Notes: a model not told the origin generated them from the letters alone. Positions 8,077 through 16,372 are shown, counted from the stretch's first letter. The stretch is 36,884 nt of DNA from Nonomuraea jiangxiensis (GCF_900099965.1 NZ_FNDJ01000037.1:72063-108946); one strand, 5' to 3'. Numbers and translations are program-made.

Positions 8077-9807
8077 CTACTCGACGAGCTTGCCGACGGT
8101 CGAGACCTCGCGCATGAGGCCCGCGATCTCGTCGGGAACCGGCGGGATGGCCTGCCGCTCCACCTGCCCGGGACCGGACCACACGAGGTTGACCTGCAAG
8201 GAGGGGTCGAGCTCCGGGTAGTCGGAGCGGTTGTGGCAGCCCCGGGTCTCGCGACGTTCCAGTGCCGTCTCGATCGTCGCGCGCGCGGCGAGCACCGCGG
8301 ACTTCAGGTCGAAGGCGTGGGCCAGGTCCTGGAAGCCGGCGATGTCCGGGTGCACGCCTATCTCGGCCATGCGGTCCTCCACCGCCGAGAGCTCGGCAAG
8401 GCCCTTCCTCAGGCCGCTCTCGTCACGCACCACGCCGGCGTGCTCGGTCATGATGTCGCGTACGGCCCGCTGCAGCGCACGCACGTTCTCCGGGCCGTCG
8501 GCGGCGAGCAGTTCGTCCACCTCCGCCCGTGCCGCGCCGAGCGCCTCGGCGGAGCGGCGCTGGGCGTCGAGGCCCGCGGAATACTCCGCCGCCGCCTGCC
8601 CGACGATCCGACCGAAGACCAGCAGCTCGATGAGCGAGTTGCCGCCCAGCCGGTTCGCCCCGTGCAGGCCGCTGGCCGCCTCCCCGATGGCCCACAGGCC
8701 CTCGACATCCGTGCCGTGGTCCTCGGCGCGTACCCAGACGCCGCCCATCGAGTAGTGCGCGGTCGGTGCGATCTCGATCGGCTGCTGGGTGATGTCGAGC
8801 ATCTGCAGCTCCAGGAGCGTCTGGTAGACCCGGGGCAACCGCGTCATGATCGTCTGTCGCGGCAGGTGGGACACGTCGAGCCAGACGCCCCCGTCCGGCG
8901 TCCCGCGGCCTTCCTTGATCTCCGTGTAGGCGGCCAGCGAGACGCGGTCGCGCGTGGACAGCTCCATCCGTTCCGGGTCGTACCGGGACATGAACCGCTC
9001 GCCGAGATGGTTGCGCAGGATCCCGCCCTCGCCCCGGGCCGCCTCGGAGACGAGGGTGCCCGCCGCGTTCTCGGGCGAGATGAGGCCGGACGGATGGAAC
9101 TGCACCAGTTCGGGGTCGCGGATGCGGCACCCGGCGAGCACGGCCAGGCGGAACGAGTCACCCGTGTTCTCGTCCCGCCGGGAGGAGGTACGCCGCCAGA
9201 TCCGGGTGTGCCCGCCGGCCGCCAGGATCACCGCGTCGGCGTGGATGACGTAGCGGCTGCCGTCGGTCAGGTCGAACCCGTACGCGCCGAAGACCGCGTT
9301 GTCGCGGACGAGGAGGCGGGTGATGTAGACGCTGTCGAGGATGGGAACGCCGAGCTGCGTGGCCCGGTTGATCAGGGTGCGCTGGATCTCCAGCCCGGTG
9401 TAGTCACCGGCGTAGGCGGTGCGCCGGTAGGTGTGCGCGCCGAAGAAGCGCTGCGAGATGCGCCCGTCCTGCTCGCGGGCGAACGGCATGCCGTAGCGTT
9501 CGAGGTCCTCGATGCCGCGTGCGGCCCCCTGGGCGACGATCCGCACCGTCTCCGGGTTGGCGAGGAGATAGCTCTCCTTGAGGGTGTCGGCCGCGTGCTG
9601 CTGCCAGGTGTCCTCGGGGTCCATCGTGGCGAGCGCCGCGTTGATGCCCCCCGCCGCGAGCGAGGTGTGCGCGTCCGCCTTCGGTCGCTTGCCCACGGCG
9701 AGGACGTCGACGCCGCGCTCGGCAAGTTCGATGGCGGCCCGCAGGCCGGATCCTCCCGTGCCGATGATCAGGACCGACGTGGCGATCCGATGTTCTGACG
9801 CGTGCAT
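8077..9807 (-). CDS. SdhA/FrdA-like FAD-dependent oxidoreductase
   Basis: 576 aa. Dinucleotide fold GTGGSG at 16-21. H47 in DAHTSLAAGG aligns with the histidine that covalently carries FAD in succinate dehydrogenase flavoproteins; L-aspartate oxidase lacks it. Active-site signatures of the SdhA family are all present: ELVQFHPSG, EAARGEGGIL, AHYSMGGV and HGANRLGGNS, and a C-terminal ETRGCHNRSDYPELD close to the SdhA helix. It may oxidise or reduce a dicarboxylate or related acid. No iron-sulfur or membrane-anchor subunit gene is nearby, so it is probably a soluble lone enzyme. Fumarate reductase-like or L-aspartate oxidase-like roles are both possible. A 10-bp palindrome AGAACGTTCT (9832-9841) lies upstream of the start. 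Confidence 0.88.
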   Translation of the reverse strand: MHASEHRIATSVLIIGTGGSGLRAAIELAERGVDVLAVGKRPKADAHTSLAAGGINAALATMDPEDTWQQHAADTLKESYLLANPETVRIVAQGAARGIEDLERYGMPFAREQDGRISQRFFGAHTYRRTAYAGDYTGLEIQRTLINRATQLGVPILDSVYITRLLVRDNAVFGAYGFDLTDGSRYVIHADAVILAAGGHTRIWRRTSSRRDENTGDSFRLAVLAGCRIRDPELVQFHPSGLISPENAAGTLVSEAARGEGGILRNHLGERFMSRYDPERMELSTRDRVSLAAYTEIKEGRGTPDGGVWLDVSHLPRQTIMTRLPRVYQTLLELQMLDITQQPIEIAPTAHYSMGGVWVRAEDHGTDVEGLWAIGEAASGLHGANRLGGNSLIELLVFGRIVGQAAAEYSAGLDAQRRSAEALGAARAEVDELLAADGPENVRALQRAVRDIMTEHAGVVRDESGLRKGLAELSAVEDRMAEIGVHPDIAGFQDLAHAFDLKSAVLAARATIETALERRETRGCHNRSDYPELDPSLQVNLVWSGPGQVERQAIPPVPDEIAGLMREVSTVGKLVE

Positions 9808-9891
9808 GGTGCTCCTTCGGCCGCATCTACGAGAACGTTCTTCTACAGAGATGACTGGGTAGCGGCCTGATTTGTGACGGATCGCCGGAGT

Positions 9892-10206
9892 TCAGGTGGT
9901 GATCCGTGCCAGCACGATGCCCCCGACGATCAGCGCGAGCGCCGCCATCCGCCCCGGCGACACCGGGTCGTGGTTGAGGACGATGCCCAGCGTGATCGCC
10001 CCGACGGCGCCGATGCCGGTGAAGACCGCGTACGCGGTGCCGACCGGCAGGGTGTTCATCGCCTGCGACAGCAGCCACACGGCGGCGGCCATGAGGAGCA
10101 GGCAGACGAGCGTGGGCACCGGCTTGGTGAAGTTGTGCGTCGGCTTGATGCTCTGTGACCAGGCTACTTCGACGAGCCCGGCGAGGGCCAGGACCAGCCA
10201 GTTCAT
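9892..10206 (-). CDS. sugE: SMR family exporter, SugE/Gdx type
   Basis: 104 aa with four hydrophobic helices, the standard small multidrug resistance size. The essential membrane glutamate is E14 in LAGLVEVAWS. The stretch LPVGTAYAVFTGIGAVGAI is typical of the SugE/Gdx branch, whose characterised members export guanidinium or quaternary ammonium compounds in exchange for protons. Here it may export a toxic cation handled together with the azoreductase. Its ATG overlaps the azoreductase stop (ATGA, 10203-10206), so the two are translationally coupled and controlled by the facing TetR. Confidence 0.9.
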   Translation of the reverse strand: MNWLVLALAGLVEVAWSQSIKPTHNFTKPVPTLVCLLLMAAAVWLLSQAMNTLPVGTAYAVFTGIGAVGAITLGIVLNHDPVSPGRMAALALIVGGIVLARITT

Positions 10207-10832
10207 CGGGTCGCCTCCTTGAGCGCCGCCGACAGCGACTGCTCGTGCTGCTCGCGCAGGTGGGCGAGCGCGGGGTCGAGCCGGGAGTTGACCAGCTCGG
10301 CGTGGATGAAGGTCACGTCAGAAACCCGGAAGTGGCCGCGGAAGAAGTCACGGAGGTAGCGCTCCTCGTGGTCGTACGGCTCGCGGGGGGTGCCGGGACC
10401 GTACGCGCCGCCACGGGCTCCGGTCACCACGAACGAGCGCCCTTCGAGCGACATCTTCGGGAACGTGATCTGGTCGAGCCAGGCCTTCAGCGCCGACGGG
10501 ATCGAGTAGTTGTACATCGGCGTGCCGATCAGGATCACGTCGGCCGCCACGACCTCGTCCAGCAGCGGCTGCACGACGGACCACGCCTGGCGCTGGGCGG
10601 GGGTGCGTACCGCCTCCTGATAGCGCGAAATATCGGTTATCTCGTGCTCAAGGATGTAGTCGCACAGCTCGGTCCACGCCTCGCCGATGTGCGGCACCGG
10701 CTGGGCGGCCAGGTCGCGGTAGACGTAGGGGCGGCCGGGGTTCGAGGCGCGCCAGGTGTCGGCGTACACGGCGGACAGCTTGCGTGAGAACGACGCCGCG
10801 CGCCGCGCGCTGGCGTCCAGATGCAACAGCAT
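10203..10832 (-). CDS. azoR: FMN-dependent NADH-azoreductase (AcpD-like)
   Basis: 209 aa flavodoxin-fold quinone/azo reductase. It begins LLHLDASARRAASFSRKLS (phosphate loop for FMN). It shows the family motif GTPMYNYSIPSALKAWLD at about residues 103-120, then SFVVTGARGGAYG. Such enzymes reduce quinones, azo dyes and nitro compounds with NAD(P)H. A GAGGAGAG ribosome site precedes ATG 10832. First gene of a two-gene operon with the SMR exporter; the promoter (TTGTAT, 18-bp spacer, TATAGT on the minus strand) is overlapped by the palindromic operators shared with the divergent TetR gene. Electrophile or dye detoxification is the likely theme (inference). Confidence 0.9.
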   Translation of the reverse strand: MLLHLDASARRAASFSRKLSAVYADTWRASNPGRPYVYRDLAAQPVPHIGEAWTELCDYILEHEITDISRYQEAVRTPAQRQAWSVVQPLLDEVVAADVILIGTPMYNYSIPSALKAWLDQITFPKMSLEGRSFVVTGARGGAYGPGTPREPYDHEERYLRDFFRGHFRVSDVTFIHAELVNSRLDPALAHLREQHEQSLSAALKEATR

Positions 10833-10853
10833 GATCTCTCCTCGGGAGATTAT

Positions 10854-10897
10854 GTGGACACGGTGTCCACTTTACTATAACCGGACGCGGTGTCCAC
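10854..10897. promoter_or_regulatory. Divergent promoter with two TetR-type operators
   Basis: A perfect 8+1+8 palindrome GTGGACACGGTGTCCAC spans 10854-10870. A second copy matching 14 of 17 bases (CCGGACGCGGTGTCCAC) spans 10881-10897, offset by 27 bp. Between them lie TACTAT (10873-10878, + strand -10 for the TetR gene) and TATAGT (10879-10874, - strand -10 for azoR). A bound repressor would block both promoters, indicating autoregulation and control of azoR-sugE. Confidence 0.75.
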
Positions 10898-10902
10898 ATA
10901 CA

Positions 10903-11499
10903 ATGGCGGGCATGGAGAGAGCCGACGCCGCGCGCAACCGCGCGAGGATCCTGGAGGCGGCCGCCCAGCTGTTCGCGGAGCGGCCTGCGCAGGACGTGAC
11001 GATGGACGACATCGCCAGGAAGGCCGGGGTGGGTCGCGGCACGCTCTACCGGCGCTATCCCGACCGGGCGTCGATCGCCGTCGCGCTGCTCGACGAGCAC
11101 GAGCGGGCCCTGCAGGAGCGGCTGCTCCGCGGCGACCCGCCGCTCGGCCCCGGCGCGCCGCCCGCCGAGCGGCTGGCCGCCTTCTACGCCGCCATGGTCC
11201 GCCTCCTGGAGGACCACTCCCACCTGGTGCTGGGCTCCGAGGTGGGCCGCTCGCGGTTCGAGACCGGCGCCTACGGATTCTGGCGGGCCCACGTGCGCGC
11301 GCTCCTGGTCGCCGCCCGGGTGCCGGGCCCGGACGCCCTGGTGGAGGTGCTGCTCGCGCCCCTGGCCCCGGAGGTGTACGGCTACCAGCGCGCGGTCCTG
11401 GGCCTCACCCCCGGCCAGGTCACCGAGGCGCTGACCAGGCTCACCGCGGCACTGGGACCGGCGCCGGCCGCGGGAGCGTCCTCAGCCGGCATGACATGA
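10903..11499 (+). CDS. TetR/AcrR family regulator
   Basis: About 198 aa from ATG 10903, or 195 aa from ATG 10912; neither has a clear ribosome site. The TetR N-terminal HTH is complete (ARNRARILEAAAQLFAERP, then VTMDDIARKAGVGRGTLYRRY). The C-terminal ligand domain is alpha-helical and Ala/Leu-rich. It is transcribed divergently from the azoreductase/SMR operon across a region with two matching palindromes, so it is very probably the repressor of that operon and of itself. The inducer is likely an electrophile, quinone or cationic compound (inference). Confidence 0.9.
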   Translation: MAGMERADAARNRARILEAAAQLFAERPAQDVTMDDIARKAGVGRGTLYRRYPDRASIAVALLDEHERALQERLLRGDPPLGPGAPPAERLAAFYAAMVRLLEDHSHLVLGSEVGRSRFETGAYGFWRAHVRALLVAARVPGPDALVEVLLAPLAPEVYGYQRAVLGLTPGQVTEALTRLTAALGPAPAAGASSAGMT

Positions 11500-11544
11500 T
11501 GCCGATCAACGGCAGGGACGGCCTTGGCCGGGGGAGGCGCCGAG

Positions 11545-12516
11545 ATGGGTGATGGGCTCGCCGCGCGGCCGTTGGGCCGGGCCGGGTTGCCGGTGACGCC
11601 GATCGGGATCGGGCTGGCCGCGCTGGGCCGGCCCGCCTACATCACGCTCGGCCGGGCCGAGGACCTCGGCGAGGATCGCAGCGTCGCCACGATGCGAGCG
11701 CGGACCTGGGCGGTGCTGGACGCGGCACTGGCGGCCGGCGTGCGTTACTTCGACGTGGCCCGCTCCTACGGCAGGGCCGAGGAGTTCCTCGGCGGCTGGT
11801 TGCGTGCGCGCGACATCGAGCCCGGAGCGGTGACCGTGGGCTCGAAGTGGGGCTATGCCTACGTCGGCGACTGGCGGATGGACGCCGACCGGCACGAGGT
11901 GAAGGAGCTGTCCGCGGGCCGGCTGCGCGACCAGCTCGCCCAGACCCGGGCGCTGCTCGGGCAGCACCTGTCGCTCTACCAGATCCATTCGGCCACCGTC
12001 GAGAGCGGCGTGCTCGACGACCAGGACGTCCTGGCCGAGCTGCGTGAGCTGCGCGCCGCGGGCGTCGCGGTCGGCCTGTCCACGACCGGCCCGCGCCAGG
12101 CGGACACCATCGACCGGGCGGTGGAGGCCAGCCTGTTCGACACCGTCCAGGCCACCTGGAACCTGCTGGCGCGATCCGCCGGCCCCGCCCTGTCCAGGGC
12201 GCACAGGGCCGGCCTGGGGGTGATCGTCAAGGAGGGCGTGGCGAACGGCCGGCTGACCTCTCACGCCGCCCCGCCCGTACTGGCCTCGGCCGCCCGGGAG
12301 CGCGGCGTCGCGCCGGACGCCCTGGCCCTGGCCGCCGTCCTCGCCCAGCCGTGGGCCGGGGTGGTGCTCAGCGGGGCCGCCTCGGTGGACCAGCTCCGTA
12401 GCAACCTGTCCGCGGTCCACGCCGGCTGGGACGCGGAGCTGGACGAACGCCTGAGCGGGCTGGACGAGGAGCCCGAGGCCTACTGGGCGGCCCGGAGCTC
12501 GCTGCGCTGGCAGTGA
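11545..12516 (+). CDS. Aldo/keto reductase
   Basis: 323 aa TIM-barrel oxidoreductase. The catalytic tetrad is visible as D70 and Y75 (YFDVARSYG), K101 (VGSKWGY) and H148 (YQIHSA). The NADPH-binding C-terminal part includes VLSGAASVDQLRSNL. I chose ATG 11545 over the upstream TTG (11524) because GGGGAGG precedes it at normal spacing. It reduces carbonyl compounds with NADPH; the substrate is unknown. It lies 45 bp after the TetR gene on the same strand and could be partly co-transcribed with it. Confidence 0.9.
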   Translation: MGDGLAARPLGRAGLPVTPIGIGLAALGRPAYITLGRAEDLGEDRSVATMRARTWAVLDAALAAGVRYFDVARSYGRAEEFLGGWLRARDIEPGAVTVGSKWGYAYVGDWRMDADRHEVKELSAGRLRDQLAQTRALLGQHLSLYQIHSATVESGVLDDQDVLAELRELRAAGVAVGLSTTGPRQADTIDRAVEASLFDTVQATWNLLARSAGPALSRAHRAGLGVIVKEGVANGRLTSHAAPPVLASAARERGVAPDALALAAVLAQPWAGVVLSGAASVDQLRSNLSAVHAGWDAELDERLSGLDEEPEAYWAARSSLRWQ

Positions 12517-12547
12517 GGCGAAATCCCAGGGTGGGTCCCAGGGTGGC

Positions 12548-12916
12548 TTATCGGGGGGCGGTCACGCGCCGCTCGGCGGCGTCGAGGTAGCCGTGCAGGG
12601 CCCGCCGGGTGCGGGCGAGCGTGTCGATGTGCGCGTCCAGCCCGCCCAGCCGGGCGCGCAGGGTGTCCAGGATCTCGGGGCAGGGCACGAGGTCGGGGCC
12701 CGTGCCGGTGGCGCACGGCAGCATGTACGCGATGTCCCGGGTGGACAGCCCGGCTTCGAGGAGCCTTCTGATCTGGGTCACGGTCAGGACGGCTTCGTCG
12801 CCGTACTCGCGGTAGCCGTTGGCGCCGCGGTCCGGCTGGAGCAGGCCCTGGGCCTCGTAGTAGCGCAACTGATGCGCGTTGACTCCCGTGCGCCGGCTCA
12901 GCTCCCCGATCAGCAC
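12548..12916 (-). CDS. MerR family transcriptional regulator
   Basis: 122 aa from GTG 12916, which has a near-perfect AAGGAGG ribosome site. N-terminal MerR HTH and wing: IGELSRRTGVNAHQLRYYEAQ, then GYREYGDEAVLTVTQIRRL. A coiled dimerisation helix follows, with two cysteines C68 and C79 (PCATGTG...VPC) between HTH and helix; these could bind a metal or form a redox switch, although this Cys pair is common in actinobacterial MerR proteins of unknown ligand. It is divergent from an imine-reductase-like gene, whose promoter has the stretched spacer and central dyad typical of MerR activation. Confidence 0.9.
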   Translation of the reverse strand: MLIGELSRRTGVNAHQLRYYEAQGLLQPDRGANGYREYGDEAVLTVTQIRRLLEAGLSTRDIAYMLPCATGTGPDLVPCPEILDTLRARLGGLDAHIDTLARTRRALHGYLDAAERRVTAPR

Positions 12917-12928
12917 GCCCGCTCCTCC

Positions 12929-12960
12929 TTGACCTTCACATCGATGTGAACGTTCATGAT
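12929..12960 (+). promoter_or_regulatory. MerR-type promoter with 16-bp dyad in the spacer
   Basis: TTGACC (-35, 12929-12934) and CATGAT (-10, 12955-12960) are separated by 20 bp. Immediately after the -35 lies a perfect palindrome TTCACATCGATGTGAA (12935-12950). Over-long spacers with a central dyad are the hallmark of promoters untwisted by MerR proteins. The next ATG (12967) lies six bases past the -10, predicting a leaderless mRNA. Confidence 0.72.
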
Positions 12961-12966
12961 TCTGCC

Positions 12967-13869
12967 ATGACACATCAATCATCATCGATGAGTGAACGGG
13001 ATCCCGTCACGGTCATCGGTCTGGGGCTCATGGGCGAGGCGCTCGCGGGGGCGTTCCTGGGCGCGGGACACCCCACGACCGTGTGGAACCGTACGGCGGC
13101 CAAGGCCGACCGCCTGCGCGCCCAGGGTGCCCTTGTCGCGGACTCGGTCGCGGACGCCGTCGCGGCGAGCCCGCTCGTGGTCGTCTGCGTCTCGGACTAC
13201 ACCGCCGTGCACGGGCTCCTCGATCCGCTGGGCCCGGTCCTGTACGACCGGGTCCTGGTCAACCTGACCTCGGGAACGTCGCAGTCGGCCCGCGAGACCG
13301 CCGGATGGGTGGCGGAGCGGGGCGGCACCTACCTCGACGGCGCGATCCTGGCCGTCCCGCAGGCCATCGGCACGGCGGAGGCCGTGATCCTCTTCAGCGG
13401 GCCGCGGCCGGCCTTCGACCGGCACGAGCCGGCGCTGCGGAGCCTCGGCCCGGGGATGACGCACCTCGGTGACGACCACGGCCTGTCGTCCCTGTACGAC
13501 GTGGCGGTGCTCAGCCTGATGTGGAACATCCTCAACGGCTTCCTGCACGGCACCGCCCTGCTCGGCGCGGCGGGTGTGCCCGCCACGGCGTTCGCCCCGG
13601 TCGCGAAGACGCTGATCGAGACCGTGGCCGGCTGGGTGACCGGCTACGCAGGGCAGATCGACGACGGTGCGTACCCGGCCCTCGATTCCACCATCGACAC
13701 CCACCTGGCCGCGATGGAACACCTCATCGACGAGAGCGTGGCGGCCAGGGTGGACGTCGAGCTGCCGCGGTTCATCGAGGCCCTGGCCGCCAGGGCCGTG
13801 GCCGCCGGGCGCGGCGGGGACGGCTACGCGGCGCTGATCGAGCAGTTCCGCAAGCCCGCGGAGGCGTGA
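12967..13869 (+). CDS. NAD(P)-dependent imine reductase-like oxidoreductase
   Basis: 300 aa of the 6-phosphogluconate dehydrogenase / beta-hydroxyacid dehydrogenase superfamily. Rossmann motif GLGLMG at 18-23, NADPH-contacting WNRT at 40-43, then VNLTSGTSQSARE. The long inter-domain helix carries D178 in SLYDVAVLSLMWN, the position that is Asp in R-type imine reductases and Tyr in S-type. The C-terminal HLAAMEHLIDESVAARVDV matches actinobacterial imine reductases. It would reduce cyclic imines or related C=N/C=O compounds. I prefer ATG 12967 because it lies at the expected transcription start; 12946 falls inside the operator and 12988 is also possible. Control is probably by the divergent MerR protein. 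Confidence 0.85.
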   Translation: MTHQSSSMSERDPVTVIGLGLMGEALAGAFLGAGHPTTVWNRTAAKADRLRAQGALVADSVADAVAASPLVVVCVSDYTAVHGLLDPLGPVLYDRVLVNLTSGTSQSARETAGWVAERGGTYLDGAILAVPQAIGTAEAVILFSGPRPAFDRHEPALRSLGPGMTHLGDDHGLSSLYDVAVLSLMWNILNGFLHGTALLGAAGVPATAFAPVAKTLIETVAGWVTGYAGQIDDGAYPALDSTIDTHLAAMEHLIDESVAARVDVELPRFIEALAARAVAAGRGGDGYAALIEQFRKPAEA

Positions 13870-13874
13870 CCTGG

Positions 13875-13914
13875 CGCCGAACCGCAGGCCGGCGGCAGGG
13901 CCGGCGGTTCGGCG
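13875..13914. terminator. Bidirectional terminator hairpin
   Basis: Perfect arms CGCCGAACCG (13875-13884) and CGGTTCGGCG (13905-13914) enclose further GC-rich complementary sequence. The hairpin fills the 50-bp gap between the convergent imine reductase and PucR-type genes. No T-tract is seen, which is usual in very GC-rich genomes. Confidence 0.7.
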
Positions 13915-13919
13915 AGGGA

Positions 13920-15107
13920 TCAGTCGGCGCCGTTCCAGGCACCGGCGAGCATGCGTGCCACGGCGGTGCTCAGCACACGAACGCCGCGCGTGGTGCCGGG
14001 ATCGATCGCTGTCAGCTCGCGTACCCGGCGCAGGCGGTAGTCGAGCGTACGCGGGTGGATGTGCAGCGACGTCGCCGTACGCAGCCGGTTCATGTCGTTG
14101 CGGTAGTAGGCGTCGAGCGTGATGACGAGGTCGGGCCCGTCGCAGAGCCGCCGCGCCACCTCGCGCAGCCACCGGTCCACCTGCGGCGTGTGCGAGGCCC
14201 CCAGCTCCGCGAACACGTCTGACAGCCCGTACGTCCGGCGCGGGACCCGCTCCACCGGCGCCACCCGGCTGACCTTCCGCGCGAGCGCGGCCGCCTCGGC
14301 CAGGGAGCGGGTCCGGCCGCGGGCGGTGCCGACGGAGCACGGCCGGCCGACGGCCCCGGCGAAGTCGCGGCCCAGGGCGAGCCCGTGACCCTCGGCCGCG
14401 GCGGAGTCCTCGGAACGGGCGCTCCGGCACGGCACCAGCGCCGCGAACTCCTCGGCATCGCACCAGCCGAGCGGCACCCGGTGCTGCTCCAGGAGCGTCC
14501 GCGCGACCTGCTCCCGCGCCGAGTCCGGCATCGGGGGCGCCTGCCCGGCGACCCTGATCACCGTCACCAGGTAGTGCTCGGCCACCGGCATGGCCAGGCT
14601 CCTGGCCAGCTCCGCCGCCATCGGGTCGTCCCGCAGCAGCATGGTGGCGAGCAGGCGGACCCGGGTGACGAGGGACAGGTGGCGCTGTCGTCCCCTGAGG
14701 TGTCCGCGGGTGTGGGCCTGTTGCGCCGCCGTGCCCTGCCGGGCGAGCCAGCCGAGCATGTGCATCGAGTCGCCGAGGTCGCTCGGTCCGGCCGCCTCCG
14801 ACATCTCGCGGAAGGTGCCGGCCGCGTGCAGGGCCAGGACGCTGCGCTGGGACGCGACCGACACGCCCTGCGCCCCTCGTTGCTCGCCGACCGACTCGAT
14901 GTAGGCGAGGTCGGACTCAAGGAGCGGCTCGTTCGCGGCGGCGAGCTCGATCGAGCGCCGGCGTACGGTGATCGCGAATTCCAGCATCGAGTCGTGGGCC
15001 TCGGACGCGATGGCATGGTAGTCGGGTATCGCGCAGACGCACTCCTCGACCACCCGCTTGGCGTTGGCGTCGATCTGGCGTTTGAGCGTGCCGAAGAAGT
15101 CTCCCAT
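13920..15107 (-). CDS. PucR/CdaR family helix-turn-helix regulator
   Basis: 395 aa. The C-terminal PucR HTH_30 domain is clear: VITLDAYYRNDMNRLRTATS, then LHIHPRTLDYRLRRVRELT at about 340-370. The N-terminal part is an alpha-helical region (DANAKRVVEECVCAIPDY...) of the RsbRD-like kind often found in actinobacterial PucR proteins, with a central diguanylate-cyclase-like CdaR remnant. Members activate catabolic or secondary-metabolism genes in response to unknown ligands. The target is not obvious: the nearest upstream sequence is a small membrane-peptide frame. ATG 15107 has a weak GGGGGA site. Confidence 0.87.
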   Translation of the reverse strand: MGDFFGTLKRQIDANAKRVVEECVCAIPDYHAIASEAHDSMLEFAITVRRRSIELAAANEPLLESDLAYIESVGEQRGAQGVSVASQRSVLALHAAGTFREMSEAAGPSDLGDSMHMLGWLARQGTAAQQAHTRGHLRGRQRHLSLVTRVRLLATMLLRDDPMAAELARSLAMPVAEHYLVTVIRVAGQAPPMPDSAREQVARTLLEQHRVPLGWCDAEEFAALVPCRSARSEDSAAAEGHGLALGRDFAGAVGRPCSVGTARGRTRSLAEAAALARKVSRVAPVERVPRRTYGLSDVFAELGASHTPQVDRWLREVARRLCDGPDLVITLDAYYRNDMNRLRTATSLHIHPRTLDYRLRRVRELTAIDPGTTRGVRVLSTAVARMLAGAWNGAD

Positions 15108-15204
15108 GATGAATCCCCCAGGGATGGCTGATGTTCGTGCCCCGTCACATCACGCGCATCCCGCTATTCGTCCCGGACCTCATGCCGGATCAGGGGACCG
15201 GGGA

Positions 15205-15336
15205 TCAACCTCGCGGCAGCCGCCGGGCGGGGACGAGCAGGGCGATCGGGATCAGCATCAGCACGGTCAGCAGGACCGTCTGGGTGATCGCGTCCGCCGG
15301 AGGAAAGTTCCGCAGGTGGGCGATATGGAAGATCAT
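15205..15336 (-). pseudogene. 43-codon membrane-segment frame, possibly transporter C-terminal remnant
   Basis: The frame reads ATG ATC TTC ... and ends with one hydrophobic helix (TVLLTVLMLIPIALLVPARR) and a short basic tail, which resembles the last helix of MFS (DHA2) exporters. Third positions are G/C-rich, so it has coding character, but no ribosome site or longer frame precedes it. It lies between the PucR-type gene and an SDR gene. It could be a decayed transporter end or a small membrane protein. Confidence 0.35.
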
Positions 15337-15388
15337 GTGCGGACGATGACCAGCCCGGTCCGGACCCAGGCGCGTGCCGTCATGCTCG

Positions 15389-16192
15389 TCACGTCCCGGG
15401 CGCCGGCTGGATCTTCCTGGCGCCCTGAGCACTGAAGCGCTCGGCGAGGAACTGGTCGAAGGTGGTCCGGCCGACCGTGTGCTCGGGTGCCAGCTGACCG
15501 CCTTCCCGATACCCGGCGAACGCGGCACCGGGGAACATCACCGGCACGACGAGCTTTCGCCGGCGGCTGGCCCGCAGGTAGGAGCGCGCCAGCGCGCGGG
15601 CGCTGAGCACCTGCGGCCCGCCGACGTCGGGTACGTGCCCGCCGGGCGTGGCGGCCAGAGCCAGCTCGACGAGGCGGTCGGCCACGTCCCGGACGTCGAT
15701 CGGCTGGAAGTGGGTGGCGGCCGGGACGGGCATCACGGGGGCGCGGGCCAGCATCCGGCAGGCGCTCAGGATGAGGTCGTGGAACTGGGTGGAGCGCTGC
15801 ACGGTCCACGGCAGCCCCGAGTCCCCGATCAGCCGCTCGACCGCCAGTGTGTCCCGGTAATAGTGGTAGGGGATGCGGTCGGCGCCGACGATGGAGATGT
15901 AGACCAGGTGCGGGCGTCCGGCACGCCGGGCACCGGCGATCAGGTTCTGGGCCGCCTCGACGTCGCCGCGGCGGGAGCCCGCGCAGTGGACGATCGTGTC
16001 CACGTCGCCGACCGCCCGCTGGGGCACCTCCCCGGCGAGCAGGTCCACCTTCATCCAGGTGTACGCGCTCGGCTCGCCGTTCGCCGGTGCGTGCCGGCTC
16101 ATGGTGCGCACCTCGTGCCCCTGGGCCGCCAGCCGGTCGGCCACCGCCCGGCCCAGCGGCCCGCTGCCGGTCACCAAGATCCGCTTCGCCAC
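15389..16192 (-). CDS. NAD(P)H-binding SDR protein (NmrA-like)
   Basis: About 267 aa. Nucleotide-binding motif VTGSGPLG at residues 7-14; then YISIVGADRIPYHYYRDTLAVE, TVQRSTQFHDL and a C-terminal helix FDQFLAERFS. It resembles the actinobacterial NmrA-like reductases and the protein at 7198-7953. GGGGAGG lies six bases before GTG 16192, so I use that start; ATG 16198 would place the ribosome site directly against the start codon, and ATG 16225 is a third option. It is divergent from a classical SDR gene across 180 bp. Substrate unknown. Confidence 0.85.
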   Translation of the reverse strand: MAKRILVTGSGPLGRAVADRLAAQGHEVRTMSRHAPANGEPSAYTWMKVDLLAGEVPQRAVGDVDTIVHCAGSRRGDVEAAQNLIAGARRAGRPHLVYISIVGADRIPYHYYRDTLAVERLIGDSGLPWTVQRSTQFHDLILSACRMLARAPVMPVPAATHFQPIDVRDVADRLVELALAATPGGHVPDVGGPQVLSARALARSYLRASRRRKLVVPVMFPGAAFAGYREGGQLAPEHTVGRTTFDQFLAERFSAQGARKIQPAPGT

Positions 16193-16372
16193 CGTCATCC
16201 CTCCCCGGTGCCATCCGTACCTCATCCCTGCCCCGCGCACGTATAGCCGGGGTAGAGAGGGCGGGGTGAGTCGGCAATGTCTGCGCTCGCCGACCCGGCC
16301 GGCCTGACCTTCGGAAGGCCGCTTAGCCTGATCGGGCATGTCGGAAGCCACCGCACAAGGGAGGACAGCGCT

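Noticed and set aside
9832..9841. LexA/SOS box (AGAACGTTCT)
   Set aside because: The GAAC and GTTC halves have no 4-bp spacer and the gene is not a DNA-damage type, so it is noted only as a palindrome.
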